DNA of 64,000 nt from Stratiolaelaps scimitus (GCA_019614645.1 JABWDB010000038.1:1054001-1118000); one strand, 5' to 3'. Numbered from the stretch's first letter, positions 23,340 through 34,000 are shown. Translations and numbers: made by a program. Notes: generated from the letters alone by a model not told the origin.

Positions 23340-23843
23340 GCGGTGGCAAAGTTGTCGTCGTCAGCGGCTGATGGAAAGCAGATTTGGTTTGCTCACATCG
23401 AGATGATCATCATCAGATCTGGTCGAAGCGTTCGCACAGAATTGGGGAAGGTGGTTGCTCGGGGTAATTTGTCAGTTGCTAACGATTCATCATCCTGTTT
23501 GCCCGCTTCGCCTGCCTACCTAATAGTGACCATGATAATCGTTCGAGTCGGTCAATGACAGCAAATCAACGTTATGCAATGTCAATTACTTTGGGCGTCT
23601 GTTTCGAGTTGGGCGCTTTCTTTTCAAACTACTTCAAAATGCGTTGTAACATTCTTGTGGCACATTCTCCCTTTTCGATTCGAATAGTAATAACATTTTT
23701 TATTATCCCTTACTTCGTCGCTAAATGAATCGCTTGCATGAATTCATCACGGAGGCTAAACAATAATAAAGGACTACAGATTCGGGACGGCCAATGCGGT
23801 AACAAATAGCCTATGTGGGAAGTGAGTGAAAACTGTAACATTA

Positions 23844-23863
23844 TTCAATTCAATTCAATTCAA
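23844..23863 (-). repeat. (TTGAA)4 3' tail of the LINE
   Basis: Four exact pentamers mark the 3' terminus. Tails of this type serve as template-end signals in CR1/L2-type retrotransposition. Confidence 0.75.
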
Positions 23864-23914
23864 AAACACCTTTATTAACAAAAGGGGGTTTTACATTTGG
23901 TGTACAAAAATTAG

Positions 23915-26662
23915 TTAGTGCATAGTATATGCATGAGTGTTTCTGAGCATTCGTGTCGCTCGAAATGAAAACATATTATTGACTCTTTCGGTCTTGGCGA
24001 TTTGTACTGTTGATATGGTTTGTCCACTCCGCAGATTATTTTGTCTGACATTAAAATATTTATAATACGAGTTTGATGATAGTAACCTTTTGTAAAAACG
24101 CATATCTGCCTGTTTGTGTAGGTCAGTAATTGGAGGTAAGGTAAGAGTCGAGCGATCGATGCCACATCTAAGCGAGACGCGTGTTAAGAACTTTGATTGA
24201 ACTCGTTCCATAGCATCTAAATGTTTCTTAAGATATGGTCGCCAAACTTCACAGCAGTATGTAAATTTCGGTATAACTAAACTCTTATAGAGCTGCATAT
24301 AAAATTCCGGCCTTTTCACAATAAAACAACGAAATAGTGTGTTACAAACTAACGTTGCGGACTGAATGACTTGTGTAATATGAAGGTTAAAATCTAAGTC
24401 CGGTGAGACCATCACGCCCAGGTCCCTCATACATTTCACAATCGGTATAGGCTGGGCGTTAAGAGTATATATGTGAGGGTCTGATAGACATAATGTGCCA
24501 CATTTAGGAACGGATATAATCATATCATTTTTAGAGCACCACCTTGAGATGGCATCAACGGCTTTCTGCAGATCGCGTCTTTCGGTTTCGGTCTTCGACG
24601 GGCCGTAAAGCTTAAGATCATCCGCGTAAAGTTTATGTGTTATGGACTGCGGAATAGTGTTTTTTAGGTCTAAGATGTAAATACAAAATAATGTGGGTCC
24701 CAAGCAGCTACCTTGAGGCACCCCAGAGGGGCAGGCACCGCAATTACTAATACTGTTTTTTACACGTACACAAAATGAGCGGTTACATAGGTAGTCAGAT
24801 ATCCAACAAAAGGACCGTGAGTCAATTCCTAGGTTTTTAATTTTTGCTAAAAGTGAGGAGTGATTTACTCTATCAAACGCCTTAGAAAAATCGAAATATA
24901 TGCAGTCGAACATTTGTTTGTTGTTGATGTAAATGGTCCAATCTTGAACCATATCAACCAGCTGGGTGGCGGTGGATTTTCCCTTTGTAAAACCATGCTG
25001 TGCCTCATCAAGTAACCCCTGAGTCGTTAAAAAACTAAATACATGGTCTACAAGCAATTTCTCAAATATAATACAAGCTATAGAGGACTGGGCCACTGGT
25101 CGATAGTTATCGACATCGGATTTAGACCCCTTCTTGTGGACAGGGGTTACGACAGATGTTTTAAAATACTCTGGCACAATGCCGTCCTCATAGGACCTGC
25201 AGTAAATAAGATATAAGGGTTGGGATATGGTTCTCCCAACCTTTTTGTAAAAAATAGGAGGAATTGAGTCAGGTGTAAAACTACATTTCATGGGTAAAGC
25301 CTGGATCTTACTAAATATATTTTCCTCTGTTATTAAAAGGGGCGTAGACTCATTTGTGTGATAGGTAAGATCCGTAGGAGCCACGCTAGGCTGTTTGACG
25401 TAGACGGTTGAAAAGAAAGCTTTGAAAATGTGTGCCTTGGCCTTGTCATCTGTTATAATTTTATCATCCTTTATAAGCGCACCTATCTCCTCTTTTCCCT
25501 TCAAGCGCTTATTTGCGTAACGAAAAAATGACTTAGAGTCCTTAAAGTCAAGATTCGATTCCTCAAGGATGCGAAGCCTGGTGCTAGCTTTTCGTAAATT
25601 GGTTTCATTTTTAGGATTTGCATCTGTTTTCATCAGAGCCTCAAGTTTATTTATATAGGTTTTAAGGCTCTTGTTTCTTGATTTGATTAAATTTCCTCTT
25701 TTAGGTACGAATTGTTCAATTAATATGTGGAGCTGGTTGATAAATGTATTGAACATACTATTTACAGAATCACAGCTCGAGAAAAGCGTCCTCCACGGAA
25801 TGTGGCATAACCTAGCCTCAATGCTTTCATAATCTCCTCTCCAGAAATCATAGCCACCTTCATCGTTTACCGTGCAACCGGTATCAAAAAGTACAGTAAA
25901 AGTTATCGCATTATGATCGGAGGGTATCGGGGAGGTCAGAGTAGATAGTTCATCGATAATAAAAGGATCGGTAGTAAGTAGAAGATCTAAGATGTTTCCT
26001 TTGGTAAAACCGGCTAGAGAATTAGGATCGCGCTTAAGTGGACGGGTTACCTCCGTTATCAGTTGGTAAAGCCCATTTTCAACACAGGAATTTGTAAAAT
26101 TTGCCTCCATCGAGTTCGAGTCTGAGAGGACTATATTGCACCAGTCAATGTCAGGGAGGTTAAAATCGCCTAGGATAATAATTGGTTTCGTTACGTCACA
26201 TAGTTTAGTCACTGACTGACAGACTGCCTCAATTCGCTGTTTACGCTCTGCAGCATTTCCGGCGTTAGTGGCGTAAATGCATGCGAAACGGATGAAGTCA
26301 AGGTTATAGTACAAATCAACTGCCACCATTTCTATATCACACAATATATTCACTTCACAGCATTTCAGGTAGTTCGCTATAAGGACACAGACACCGCCAC
26401 CCCTCGAGTCTCGATCGCATCGGAAAACATTATAACGATCCCCACATGATAACTCCCGATTTGATATGTCTTTGCCCAACCAAGACTCTGTTATCAGCAC
26501 AATGGAGATGTTATGAAGGCATGTGTACGCATGTAGCGAGTCAATTGCACCGGGTTTAACCAGGGATCGAGCATTAAGATACAAACATGTTAGGGAGTTT
26601 GGCAGTGACGGGGAGGGGCTGGTGGATGGCACTACTGAGTTTCCGGGATTGGCTATGTACAA
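23915..26662 (-). CDS. CR1-like LINE ORF2: APE endonuclease and reverse transcriptase
   Basis: A 915-codon open frame for target-primed reverse transcription. Endonuclease (about residues 20-260): N30 in YLNARSL, E59 in LITESWLG, GDFNLPDIDW at 165-174, SDHN at 248-251. Reverse transcriptase (about 480-760): YRPVAQSS, HGFTKGKSTATQLV, palm A motif YFDFSKAFDRVNH near 587, SGVPQGSCLGP, and catalytic YADD in LYADDLKLYG near 675. The C-terminal thumb-like region ends at 23915. No stops or frameshifts. The marked start is TTG; the frame is open back to 26830, overlapping ORF1, with no ATG near the start (the first internal Met is about residue 112). Translation by reinitiation or -1 frameshifting is therefore likely. 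Clade CR1 is inferred from block wording and the ORF1 type. Confidence 0.93.
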   Translation of the reverse strand: MYIANPGNSVVPSTSPSPSLPNSLTCLYLNARSLVKPGAIDSLHAYTCLHNISIVLITESWLGKDISNRELSCGDRYNVFRCDRDSRGGGVCVLIANYLKCCEVNILCDIEMVAVDLYYNLDFIRFACIYATNAGNAAERKQRIEAVCQSVTKLCDVTKPIIILGDFNLPDIDWCNIVLSDSNSMEANFTNSCVENGLYQLITEVTRPLKRDPNSLAGFTKGNILDLLLTTDPFIIDELSTLTSPIPSDHNAITFTVLFDTGCTVNDEGGYDFWRGDYESIEARLCHIPWRTLFSSCDSVNSMFNTFINQLHILIEQFVPKRGNLIKSRNKSLKTYINKLEALMKTDANPKNETNLRKASTRLRILEESNLDFKDSKSFFRYANKRLKGKEEIGALIKDDKIITDDKAKAHIFKAFFSTVYVKQPSVAPTDLTYHTNESTPLLITEENIFSKIQALPMKCSFTPDSIPPIFYKKVGRTISQPLYLIYCRSYEDGIVPEYFKTSVVTPVHKKGSKSDVDNYRPVAQSSIACIIFEKLLVDHVFSFLTTQGLLDEAQHGFTKGKSTATQLVDMVQDWTIYINNKQMFDCIYFDFSKAFDRVNHSSLLAKIKNLGIDSRSFCWISDYLCNRSFCVRVKNSISNCGACPSGVPQGSCLGPTLFCIYILDLKNTIPQSITHKLYADDLKLYGPSKTETERRDLQKAVDAISRWCSKNDMIISVPKCGTLCLSDPHIYTLNAQPIPIVKCMRDLGVMVSPDLDFNLHITQVIQSATLVCNTLFRCFIVKRPEFYMQLYKSLVIPKFTYCCEVWRPYLKKHLDAMERVQSKFLTRVSLRCGIDRSTLTLPPITDLHKQADMRFYKRLLSSNSYYKYFNVRQNNLRSGQTISTVQIAKTERVNNMFSFRATRMLRNTHAYTMH

Positions 26663-26676
26663 TGGTGGTGGAGCGG

Positions 26677-28071
26677 TTACTGTTTTTGAAATAGGAAGTC
26701 CGGTGGGTGTTCCCAGACTGGGATATGAGAATTGTGGGGAAAATTTTGGACTTTTGGGAGATATCCACGGTTTCTCGATAATTTTGGGTGAGCAAATAAG
26801 TGCCCGCGACGCCGATGATGGCCATTCTGCTCAGCGTGAGACTCTTGTCGATAGTTTGAATCTCTTTTCTTCCTCTTTTCATTTTTTCTCTCCCAATTGC
26901 CTTTTCTTATGCGCGCGGGCGCGCTAACATCTACGATTTTTGGTGGAGGTGAACCTCGGAGCAGGTAACGCCGTACTAGGGTCGAGATTTTAGCTACAGC
27001 CATGATGCAACCATGCTCATTGTAGTGGAGTCCGTCAGCACGAAAACCATCAGACGGGATTTCTAGGTCTATGAAGTTTTGATCTAGTCTATGGAACAAA
27101 TTTCTTATGGCCTCATTGCAGTTTCGCACAACTGCGCTCAAATCCTTCTGTCTTCGAGCATCAACTATGGCCGGTATAGAATAAAATGTGACAGACGATT
27201 GTCTGTCTTCACAAAATTTTACAAATTCTTTAAGTTGAGAGCAGAGAGCGTCTGTCATTTTTGAGTGGTCCCCTGCATTGAGAACATCAACAAGCCCAGC
27301 GTGAAGATGGATGTCAAATGAAACATCAGATGCAATGTTCATATGAAATTTCACCTTATCAATACACCGGGCCAATGTCTCACCACCACTTCCATTTACC
27401 ACTAGTTCCTCAGACAAACCAATCGACTTCTTCAGTAGTCGCGACATGTGTCGAAGGTTTGAATCGCCGAAAACGAGGGCAATTCGGTCTCTACCATCTG
27501 ACTCCAGCTCAGGGGCACCAGATTGTTTGTTTTGGGTTGGCTCATATGGAAGATCGTCGATGCAGATCGCAGTGGGTTTAGTTGACGGATCCCCTGCGTC
27601 GATACATTTTGCGCTTGTTATCTGGGTTAGAGAGTCAGAGATAGACTGAAGCCTAGCATCGTACTCAGCCCCAGATCTCTCTAGTTCCCCTTGAATTCTC
27701 CTCAGCGCCGACATAATTTCTTCAAGGAATGCCTTCTTTATTATGACGCAGTCTGTTGAGTGGTTATGATCAGCTGTCACGGCCTGAGACATCTGCCCAC
27801 CAGCGCTATCAGCAGCATCAGTAGCAGCACTACGATTATTCGATGCTTCCACCTCAAGTTCGATTTGCCTTGTACAATGAACACACACGTAGGGGGTATT
27901 CGATGTGATGTGACGAGCAACGTGCGTCTTGCTATAGAGGCCATTACAATACGTACACTCAACTGCGTGGGCGATGATGGGTGCCCGATGTGTAGTTGGA
28001 GTGGCCATTTCAGGGGGAGAGGGGGACGACCGCTTGTACCGGTTTGAGGGAGTCTCCAGGAAGCTGAACAT
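26677..28071 (-). CDS. CR1-like LINE ORF1: zinc finger and SGNH esterase-like domain
   Basis: 464 codons from ATG at 28071; an ATG at 28008 with better context (GAAATGG) is an alternative, and the frame is open to 28116. A Cys/His cluster (C39, C42, H50, H54, C63, C66) forms a zinc-finger-like module. About residues 105-180 are acidic and helical. From about 195 an SGNH/GDSL esterase-like domain follows: GDSNLRHM (block I Ser, near 200), NGSGGETL, HAGLVDVLN in place of the usual G-x-N-D block, and DGLHYNEHG with catalytic Asp/His near 345. ORF1 esterase domains of this sort are known from CR1-type elements. The C-terminus is basic. It ends 14 bp before the marked start of ORF2, which is in the -1 register. 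Confidence 0.88.
   Translation of the reverse strand: MFSFLETPSNRYKRSSPSPPEMATPTTHRAPIIAHAVECTYCNGLYSKTHVARHITSNTPYVCVHCTRQIELEVEASNNRSAATDAADSAGGQMSQAVTADHNHSTDCVIIKKAFLEEIMSALRRIQGELERSGAEYDARLQSISDSLTQITSAKCIDAGDPSTKPTAICIDDLPYEPTQNKQSGAPELESDGRDRIALVFGDSNLRHMSRLLKKSIGLSEELVVNGSGGETLARCIDKVKFHMNIASDVSFDIHLHAGLVDVLNAGDHSKMTDALCSQLKEFVKFCEDRQSSVTFYSIPAIVDARRQKDLSAVVRNCNEAIRNLFHRLDQNFIDLEIPSDGFRADGLHYNEHGCIMAVAKISTLVRRYLLRGSPPPKIVDVSAPARIRKGNWERKNEKRKKRDSNYRQESHAEQNGHHRRRGHLFAHPKLSRNRGYLPKVQNFPHNSHIPVWEHPPDFLFQKQ
26740..26788 (-). promoter_or_regulatory. Candidate -1 frameshift region (three slippery heptamers)
   Basis: Within the ORF1/ORF2 overlap, CCCAAAA occurs at 26788-26782 and 26758-26752 and AAATTTT at 26746-26740 (minus strand). 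Each is in the X XXY YYZ phase relative to ORF1 codons. Slippage at any of them would join ORF1 to the ORF2 frame. Only weak downstream pairing is visible (GAGA/TCTC), so function is unproven. Confidence 0.45.
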
Positions 28072-28119
28072 GATCAACCTATTGGTGGCCTTCCGTGCGT
28101 TATCGTGAGGGGCCAAACA

Positions 28120-30130
28120 CTCGCTGCTTTATATACGTGTGTCAGCCGCGACAGCTGGTGCGAATTTGGTTGAGTTCAGGTTGACATGTGGGTCACTTAT
28201 GGAGAAAACACCTAGTTGTAGAGGTATCACCGTCAGCAACCGGTCACAACGATGCACTGGAAGTTGGGTAGTGGGTTTCACAATACTGCATCAGGTGACA
28301 GGGTGTCTGAACCAGTGTAAAAGGTAAACTAGCAGGAGCACATAAATAACACAGCCTGACAGGTGTCACAAACGGACGGACAGGATCAAGTCCGGAGTTA
28401 TTGGATCAAAGGTAGTCAGATGATGGACAACTTGAAGTATTCTTATTCTTTTTCATGGAAAAACCGTTTAAGATACCACATGAATGTCCATGAATAAGAT
28501 ACCACATGAATATCGTTTTGAACTGAATTTCATTAACGAGACGCGAACGCTAACGAAACGAAAGAGAGAGAGAGAGAGATGTGAAGGACTTCAGTTGACA
28601 ACTCGGTGCTGAAGGTGACACACAAAGCGCCCGAGGACGACTAATGCCAACCACGTATTGTGCTCAAATCAAACAGAAGACTACACTATGGCATACCAAT
28701 GGTAGCGATTTTGTCCATCAATTGTCTTCTCCTCGGGAACTGACGGACGGAAGCCTATTGCTTGGCAAGCCTATTTACCGAAATTTGTGACTTCTGTGCA
28801 ATAACGATCGTTAGCCATTGCGGCTCGATAGGCGCATCCAAAAAACACAAAGTAGTTCAATTAAAAATTGAGACAGTGGACAGATCGCGGCGGGACACCA
28901 TTAATTGAGTAAAAAAAATTGATCTCAAACGAAAAGCTGGTGATCACCTTTATTTTGGCAATAATCACCAGGGAGCCACAAGTATGGCTCTAGAATCACG
29001 TTAAACATCAAATCTTGCAATTGAGCCTACTTATTTCAGAAGAGGAAAGGTTATATCGCTACGAGTACCAGTTGCACTCCGAAAGGAACAAATGACATTA
29101 TCATAAATAACTTGAGGTTGAAATATCGTGGCCAATCTTTGACGGGCACATAGAGAAAAAATTATATTTCAACAGCTCGTCGTATCTCATGAACGTTGTT
29201 AGTGGCAACGAATAACATCAGTAAATATAAAAGATGAAACAGAGTTGAATGGCAACGGACTTTTATCTGTGAACTTTCTTCTTCTTACAGCGAGTCGAGG
29301 TATCAACCAACAAGGTATCAAACAAAATAATATACAACGCCCACTCTGTAGTTGACAATAATTCTATGTATTCAAAAAACCTTCAACATGTAACTAGATA
29401 TGTTTCACTTTTAATATATAATTAAAAGAAGACGCAAAATTAGCTGCTCTCGGTGGGAGTTTTCCTGATGATCGACACTTACCAAACTCTCATATTGAAA
29501 TTATGTTGAAATCGGCCTCACTGGTTCGTCACTCACTCCGACGTTCGACAAATTTTCGATTATCCGATGGTGGAACCTCTATAACCTAAAGCTCGGCTTC
29601 TTCTCTTTGTCTTTTGTTGATCACTTCATTCGTACGAAATCTCCATTTAGATGAAGCTCTGCCGGCAGAACCCGACGGCCAATAGGGTGGCCAATGGTAG
29701 AGCTATGTCGCTACAGCAGGGGACAGTAGTCGGCATCGACGGGGTCATCCGTAGACCGATGTGTCGAGTATTGTTGCTTTATTATATATATATATATATA
29801 TATGTATGTATAATGGGTGTCTACCCTTTATATATTATATCATAAGAAACAACACGGTTCTTCGATAGGCGCTCCTCCGCGTCTTAGCCGTAACCGCTGT
29901 CTACAGAGCTATTTTTGCACCGAGGGATAAAAATTGGTGCATACACCCGTTGTACAGATAGCTACGAAACTATAATAGCATTGCCATTATTATAAGCTGT
30001 ATTACAATTGTATTTCGTAAATTGAATTATTCCACCTCTATATTGGGCAATATTAATAGCTCACAATTATTGACAGTCCATCCCGTGAGATATCCGAACG
30101 TGCACCCATTAACCAAAAAACGATTACATT
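28120..30130. other. Intergenic, no supported gene
   Basis: AT-rich. Contains a short direct repeat (AGATACCACATGAAT at about 28470 and 28498), a GA run (28563-28579) and a TA run (29783-29804). The first part may be 5' UTR of the LINE. Confidence 0.6.
29783..29804. repeat. (TA)n microsatellite
   Basis: TA run. Confidence 0.9.
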
Positions 30131-30138
30131 AATTTCTA

Positions 30139-32130
30139 CTACACAAAGATGTTCGGAGGCACGACGAGCGACCTTGCCATTTCACCCATAATTGTACGCG
30201 TCCGTATTTCACCGTCTCGTCTAAGGTGACCCCCCAGGACGCTAACCCGATTCCATTTATCAGGACTCTGCAGAACTACTTGGCGGATAGCGACTGGAAA
30301 TAATTCGCCCTCTGGACAAATGTCGAAATTAGTTTGTCGGAGGACGGGTTGTGTGCCACAGCAACATTTGGGCCAAGGTCGTCGAGCGATCTTTCTGAGC
30401 AGAGCGCAGCCTTGATAGGGCTTACGTGGATGAAGGTAGCTGCCCTCGATTTGAAACAACTAAGAGGATAATTTGCTCCGGCGGAAACGGGTTTAGGCCT
30501 GATCAGTAGCGGTACCATGGACCTTCCGACAGGTGACGAAATAAAGGATCGATTTGATCACCTGGCGGGCTCGGGTAGAGCCGACACTCGTAAAGAGTGA
30601 CGTTTACGCCGATGTGAGCGTGGTGACGTAAAATGAACAACCTTGCCAGACATGACCCTCACGAAAGTACAATTGGGTATGCCTCATTAAAGCTTAGGTG
30701 CCACCTCGCGTCGATCAGGTTTTCGCTAGGAGCGGGCCATCGTAGTCGAGGCACATATTGAGGACGGCGAATGGTGACTTCGTCGATGGTTGTTCACCAC
30801 TTCTGACTGCAGCCACTCTGCTTCCAAAGTAGTGCTGCTGTGTGAATTTGATAAGAAGCCTTACAGCGGATTGGCGGTGTGTAATGTCGGCCGTCATGGA
30901 TCCTCCTCCCTGAGCCGTCGATTCAGTCGGACAATGACCGCGAGTGTGCGACCAGGACACTTTCAAGGATGCTAAATCGATTGACGTCGATGACGACTGG
31001 TCACAGTGCTAGCGGTGGTGGCACGGCGTCTACAAGCGACACTCGGTTGCTGCCCATTTTGGCTGGGCGCAATTTTTTGCACGGCCTAGCAAAGTTTATT
31101 CACAGTGTTGCAGCCTCCCTGGGCCCGACCACCATCTTGATTTTCCGCATGTTCCGCGGCCAAGAATCCTCGAGTTATAATGTCCACAGTATGAAACACT
31201 CCCGGGAAGTGGTGCAAGTCGTCCGCACTCGATAAGTGCTGCTCGGCGACACGGTTGCAGACAAATGTCGCCCTAGTAGGTAGCCTACGAATCCGTGTAG
31301 TTGACGGATTTCTCGATGCTGGTCATGAGGGGCTCTACTATGAAGGACCGCAGGTTAGCTGTCATAAATGCGGTCATAAGCTGCAGTCACGGTAGCGTGA
31401 GTGCGTCGCTCGGTACCAGCCGGGATTTGGCTATGAACAACGCACAGTCGGTGGTGTCATCGGCGTAGTTGGTTTGCAGGTAGACCACAGCTGTGCATGC
31501 GACTTCTGAGGCATCGTCGAAAAAGTGTAAATGATACAATGCGACTGGCTTGTTTGACGGGCTATACTGGCGGGCGATGCACAGTTCAAGTAGATCATTG
31601 GGTTCCAGCGCCCATTTCTTAAATTCTTCGACAATACTCCGTCCCACTTTAGCGATTGGCTTCAGAGTTGCTGCACGAGTCGTTTGCCGCGGAGAGTGTT
31701 CGGCACCAGCCAGTCAATCGCATTGAATAAAGATGCTACGAATCGCAGAACCATACGTTTGGTCGTGCTCGAGAAAGAAGTGACTTTGTTGCCAAGTGGT
31801 GCAAGTAGTGGATTTGTTTTCCAACGTTTGTTGACTCGAGCGATGTCAGCGTATTGCCGGTGAATATGGTGGCATTCGGCGTTGTGAGAATGTTTCTGAC
31901 CAGATCATTGTGGTATGGTGAGTTCACGAACCTTTGCACTGAGACCGGGTCCACCAGTGTTTACGGAGGGGAGGCATGAGCCTTTTCTCCAGAGTTCATG
32001 AGCGGGATGGTGTAGGTGTTCTAGTTGCGGGGCTTCTATGATGGACACCACGTTCCCCTGCTGCCCCCTACTTCCGTGCTTAGACAGCCTGGCAAATTGT
32101 GCAGTTTGAATTGCCACACTTTCCAATGCG
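30139..32130 (-). pseudogene. BEL/Pao-type LTR retrotransposon pol remnant
   Basis: On the minus strand, 31647-31387 reads GRSIVEEFKKW and then HLHFFDDASEVACTAVVYL and ALFIAKSRLVP. These are the conserved end of RT and the RNase H-proximal blocks of BEL/Pao pol. Further along, 30966-30715 matches the pre-integrase and integrase start (AVRLLIKFTQQHYF, VLNMCLDYDGPLL). 30459-30139 resembles the integrase C-terminus (DGEIRTRTIMGE). The order RT, RNase H, integrase is right. Frames are broken in many places and catalytic residues are eroded. I could not find LTRs or a gag, so both ends are approximate. It has no coding capacity. Confidence 0.7.
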
Positions 32131-32443
32131 TATTATTCGTAATGTTCTTATAAAGACTCTGTTCTAGTGATAATCTAGTGTTACTCGGTATAGGCACATG
32201 ACTCACGTGGTCATGTATGAAGTTGTTGGATTTTACCAACAAAAGGTAACAGATGATAGGTTGTAGATTTTTATTTTTTTCATTCACGCGAAATTGGACG
32301 TCCACTAACCAGCTAAAGTGGATCGACCAAAATACTCGTTGAAGAGAACGTTTCAGAGCTTTCCAAGCGCCATCTCAAGCAGATAAAGAGAAATCTGTGA
32401 CACTTCTAGCGCTGATTCGTAACCGTGATGAACGTTCGTAACC

Positions 32444-32481
32444 GTTTTGGGTATGTGGGTTCACCACCACATACCCAAAAC
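32444..32481. repeat. Perfect 15-bp hairpin
   Basis: GTTTTGGGTATGTGG (32444-32458) and its exact reverse complement (32467-32481) enclose an 8-nt loop. It lies about 50 bp upstream of mariner coding text and is not at an expected TIR position. Confidence 0.75.
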
Positions 32482-32529
32482 CAAACAAGCTACTCGTTAG
32501 TGAAATGCACGGGATCAAAGGCCGCCGAC

Positions 32530-32940
32530 AATGGACAGGACTGAGATATCGATCGGAAAGATGTACGCTGCCGTTTGGGATACAAATGGAATTAATCTAA
32601 TCGACTATCTTGAAATTGACAGAACGATCATAGGAGAATACTACGCCGGACTTTTGGATTTTTAAGCAACGCAACGCTGGGAATCGGTTTGAAATGCAGA
32701 AGAAGAAGAAGAAGAAGGAGATGGTGTCCCACGAGGATTTTCACCTGCTCACAAGTCATATCTTACTATCGTCAACTTGGTTGAGTTGGGCTTCGAAATT
32801 ATCGAACACCCACCCTATTCTCCAGAACACCCCGTGTGACTACAAACTCTTCAAAAATTTCAAATCGCACCTCAGGGACCAGCGCTAAGAGACAAATGAC
32901 AGCGTTATGGCCGCCGTAGTAGAGTTTTTTTCTCTCAATA
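32530..32940 (+). pseudogene. mariner transposase, C-terminal half
   Basis: The frame at about 32550 reads GKMYAAVWDTNGINLIDYL and IGEYYAGLLDF, the mariner block before the second catalytic Asp. After a shift, a run of AAG codons (32700-32716) sits where the conserved Lys-rich segment belongs. HEDFHLLTSH follows in place of HQDNAPAHTS. VELGFEIIEHPPYSPE and then CDYKLFKNFKSHL give the third catalytic Asp (PSD position). NDSVMAAVVEFF continues to about 32930. The N-terminal half and both termini are missing. It belongs to a different mariner lineage from the copy at 12932. Confidence 0.75.
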
Positions 32941-33584
32941 ATTGTTTTCCAATATTTTTTATTTATAAATACATGATATCCTATAAATATATATATATAG
33001 TATTCGTCATGTATTGTGTCAATTATTGACATTCTCATTCTGCCGCGTATCATTTGGCACGATAGATTTGTAACTCCGCAGCACAGCTATGCCTCTGTGC
33101 AGTGATGAATTGAATAGATCCCCTTGTCAGAAACCCTGAAATCAAAAATGATGAAGATCTAGTTCAATGTAGTGTAACGCGATTAATATTGAGCGAAGCC
33201 AAAACGAATATCGGGGATGAACGGGTCATTGTATTATCGAAGGGAAAATCGCGGCTGCAGCGGAAGTGGCCGTGAAATATCCTGTCGTGGTTTGCATATG
33301 AAATAAAGCGGTGCAGGAGGGCGTCAGCGGCGGCGAAACAGTCTGCGAAGGCTGCCGCACTTATTGCCTGCCATGTAAAGTATTATAATACGGCCTTTAG
33401 TAAGCAGAGTCTTTGAGCCCTTGCTGCTGCAGCTGCTCCTGTTTTTGATCTTAGTCGTCGATGAAGGAAGATGGAAGATTCCTGCATTTGAAAGACGTTT
33501 GACTGGCTTTGAAAAAATTCGCCTCTTTGAGAGGAGCGAATTTTTGAAGGCTTAATAAAGAGGTGGCAATACGGAACGCCTATC

Positions 33585-33655
33585 GACATATGGATGAGCG
33601 AGCCAAAGATATAGACATACATCTATATAGACATATGGATGAGCGACCCAAATTG
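33585..33655. repeat. Two-unit tandem duplication
   Basis: GACATATGGATGAGCGA, then CCCAAA or GCCAAA, occurs at about 33587 and 33632, a period near 45 bp. Confidence 0.7.
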
Positions 33656-33897
33656 AACACTGCTCTTGCTGCGATAAGTCGACAAAATATTGATGGACTT
33701 GAAAATCGCATGGGTTATTACTGCTACGAAGTTGAGTAGTATAAGATTTTGAGATTGGAATATTGTCACATATTTGTTAGTCTATAGCGCTTCTTGTAGG
33801 ATCTACTTCGCAAATCGTAAGTAACGTGACTACTTGGGCTGTGCACTGTTGCACTATCAAATAAAGTAACTATCCATATTTTGGTCTCAATTTCAGC

Positions 33898-33968
33898 AAG
33901 CTTCATTTCAATTTCAATTCAAATTGTGGTTTATTGACGAAGCTGTAGTTCTTACAATGTGAGTTCTC
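33898..33968 (-). repeat. 3' end of a second CR1/L2-like LINE
   Basis: TTCAATTTCAATTCAAATTG followed by GGTTTATTGACGAAG resembles the 3' end of the LINE at 23844 (TTCAA units, then TTTATTAACAAAAG), in the same orientation. It is cut at a TA microsatellite, so almost all of the element is missing. Confidence 0.45.
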
Positions 33969-33969
33969 G

Positions 33970-34000
<31 letters not shown>

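Larger units (their letters stand above)
23844..28116 (-). mobile_element. CR1-like LINE, apparently intact coding region
   Basis: A non-LTR retrotransposon with an esterase-type ORF1 followed by an endonuclease/RT ORF2, both fully open. The 3' end on the minus strand (from 23915 leftward) has TTAATAAAGG and ends in four TTGAA units at 23863-23844, a microsatellite-like tail as in CR1/L2 elements rather than poly-A. The 5' limit is not visible; the 5' UTR may extend past 28116 toward 28.4 kb. It is the only element here with no coding lesions, so it is recent and possibly active. Confidence 0.9.
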
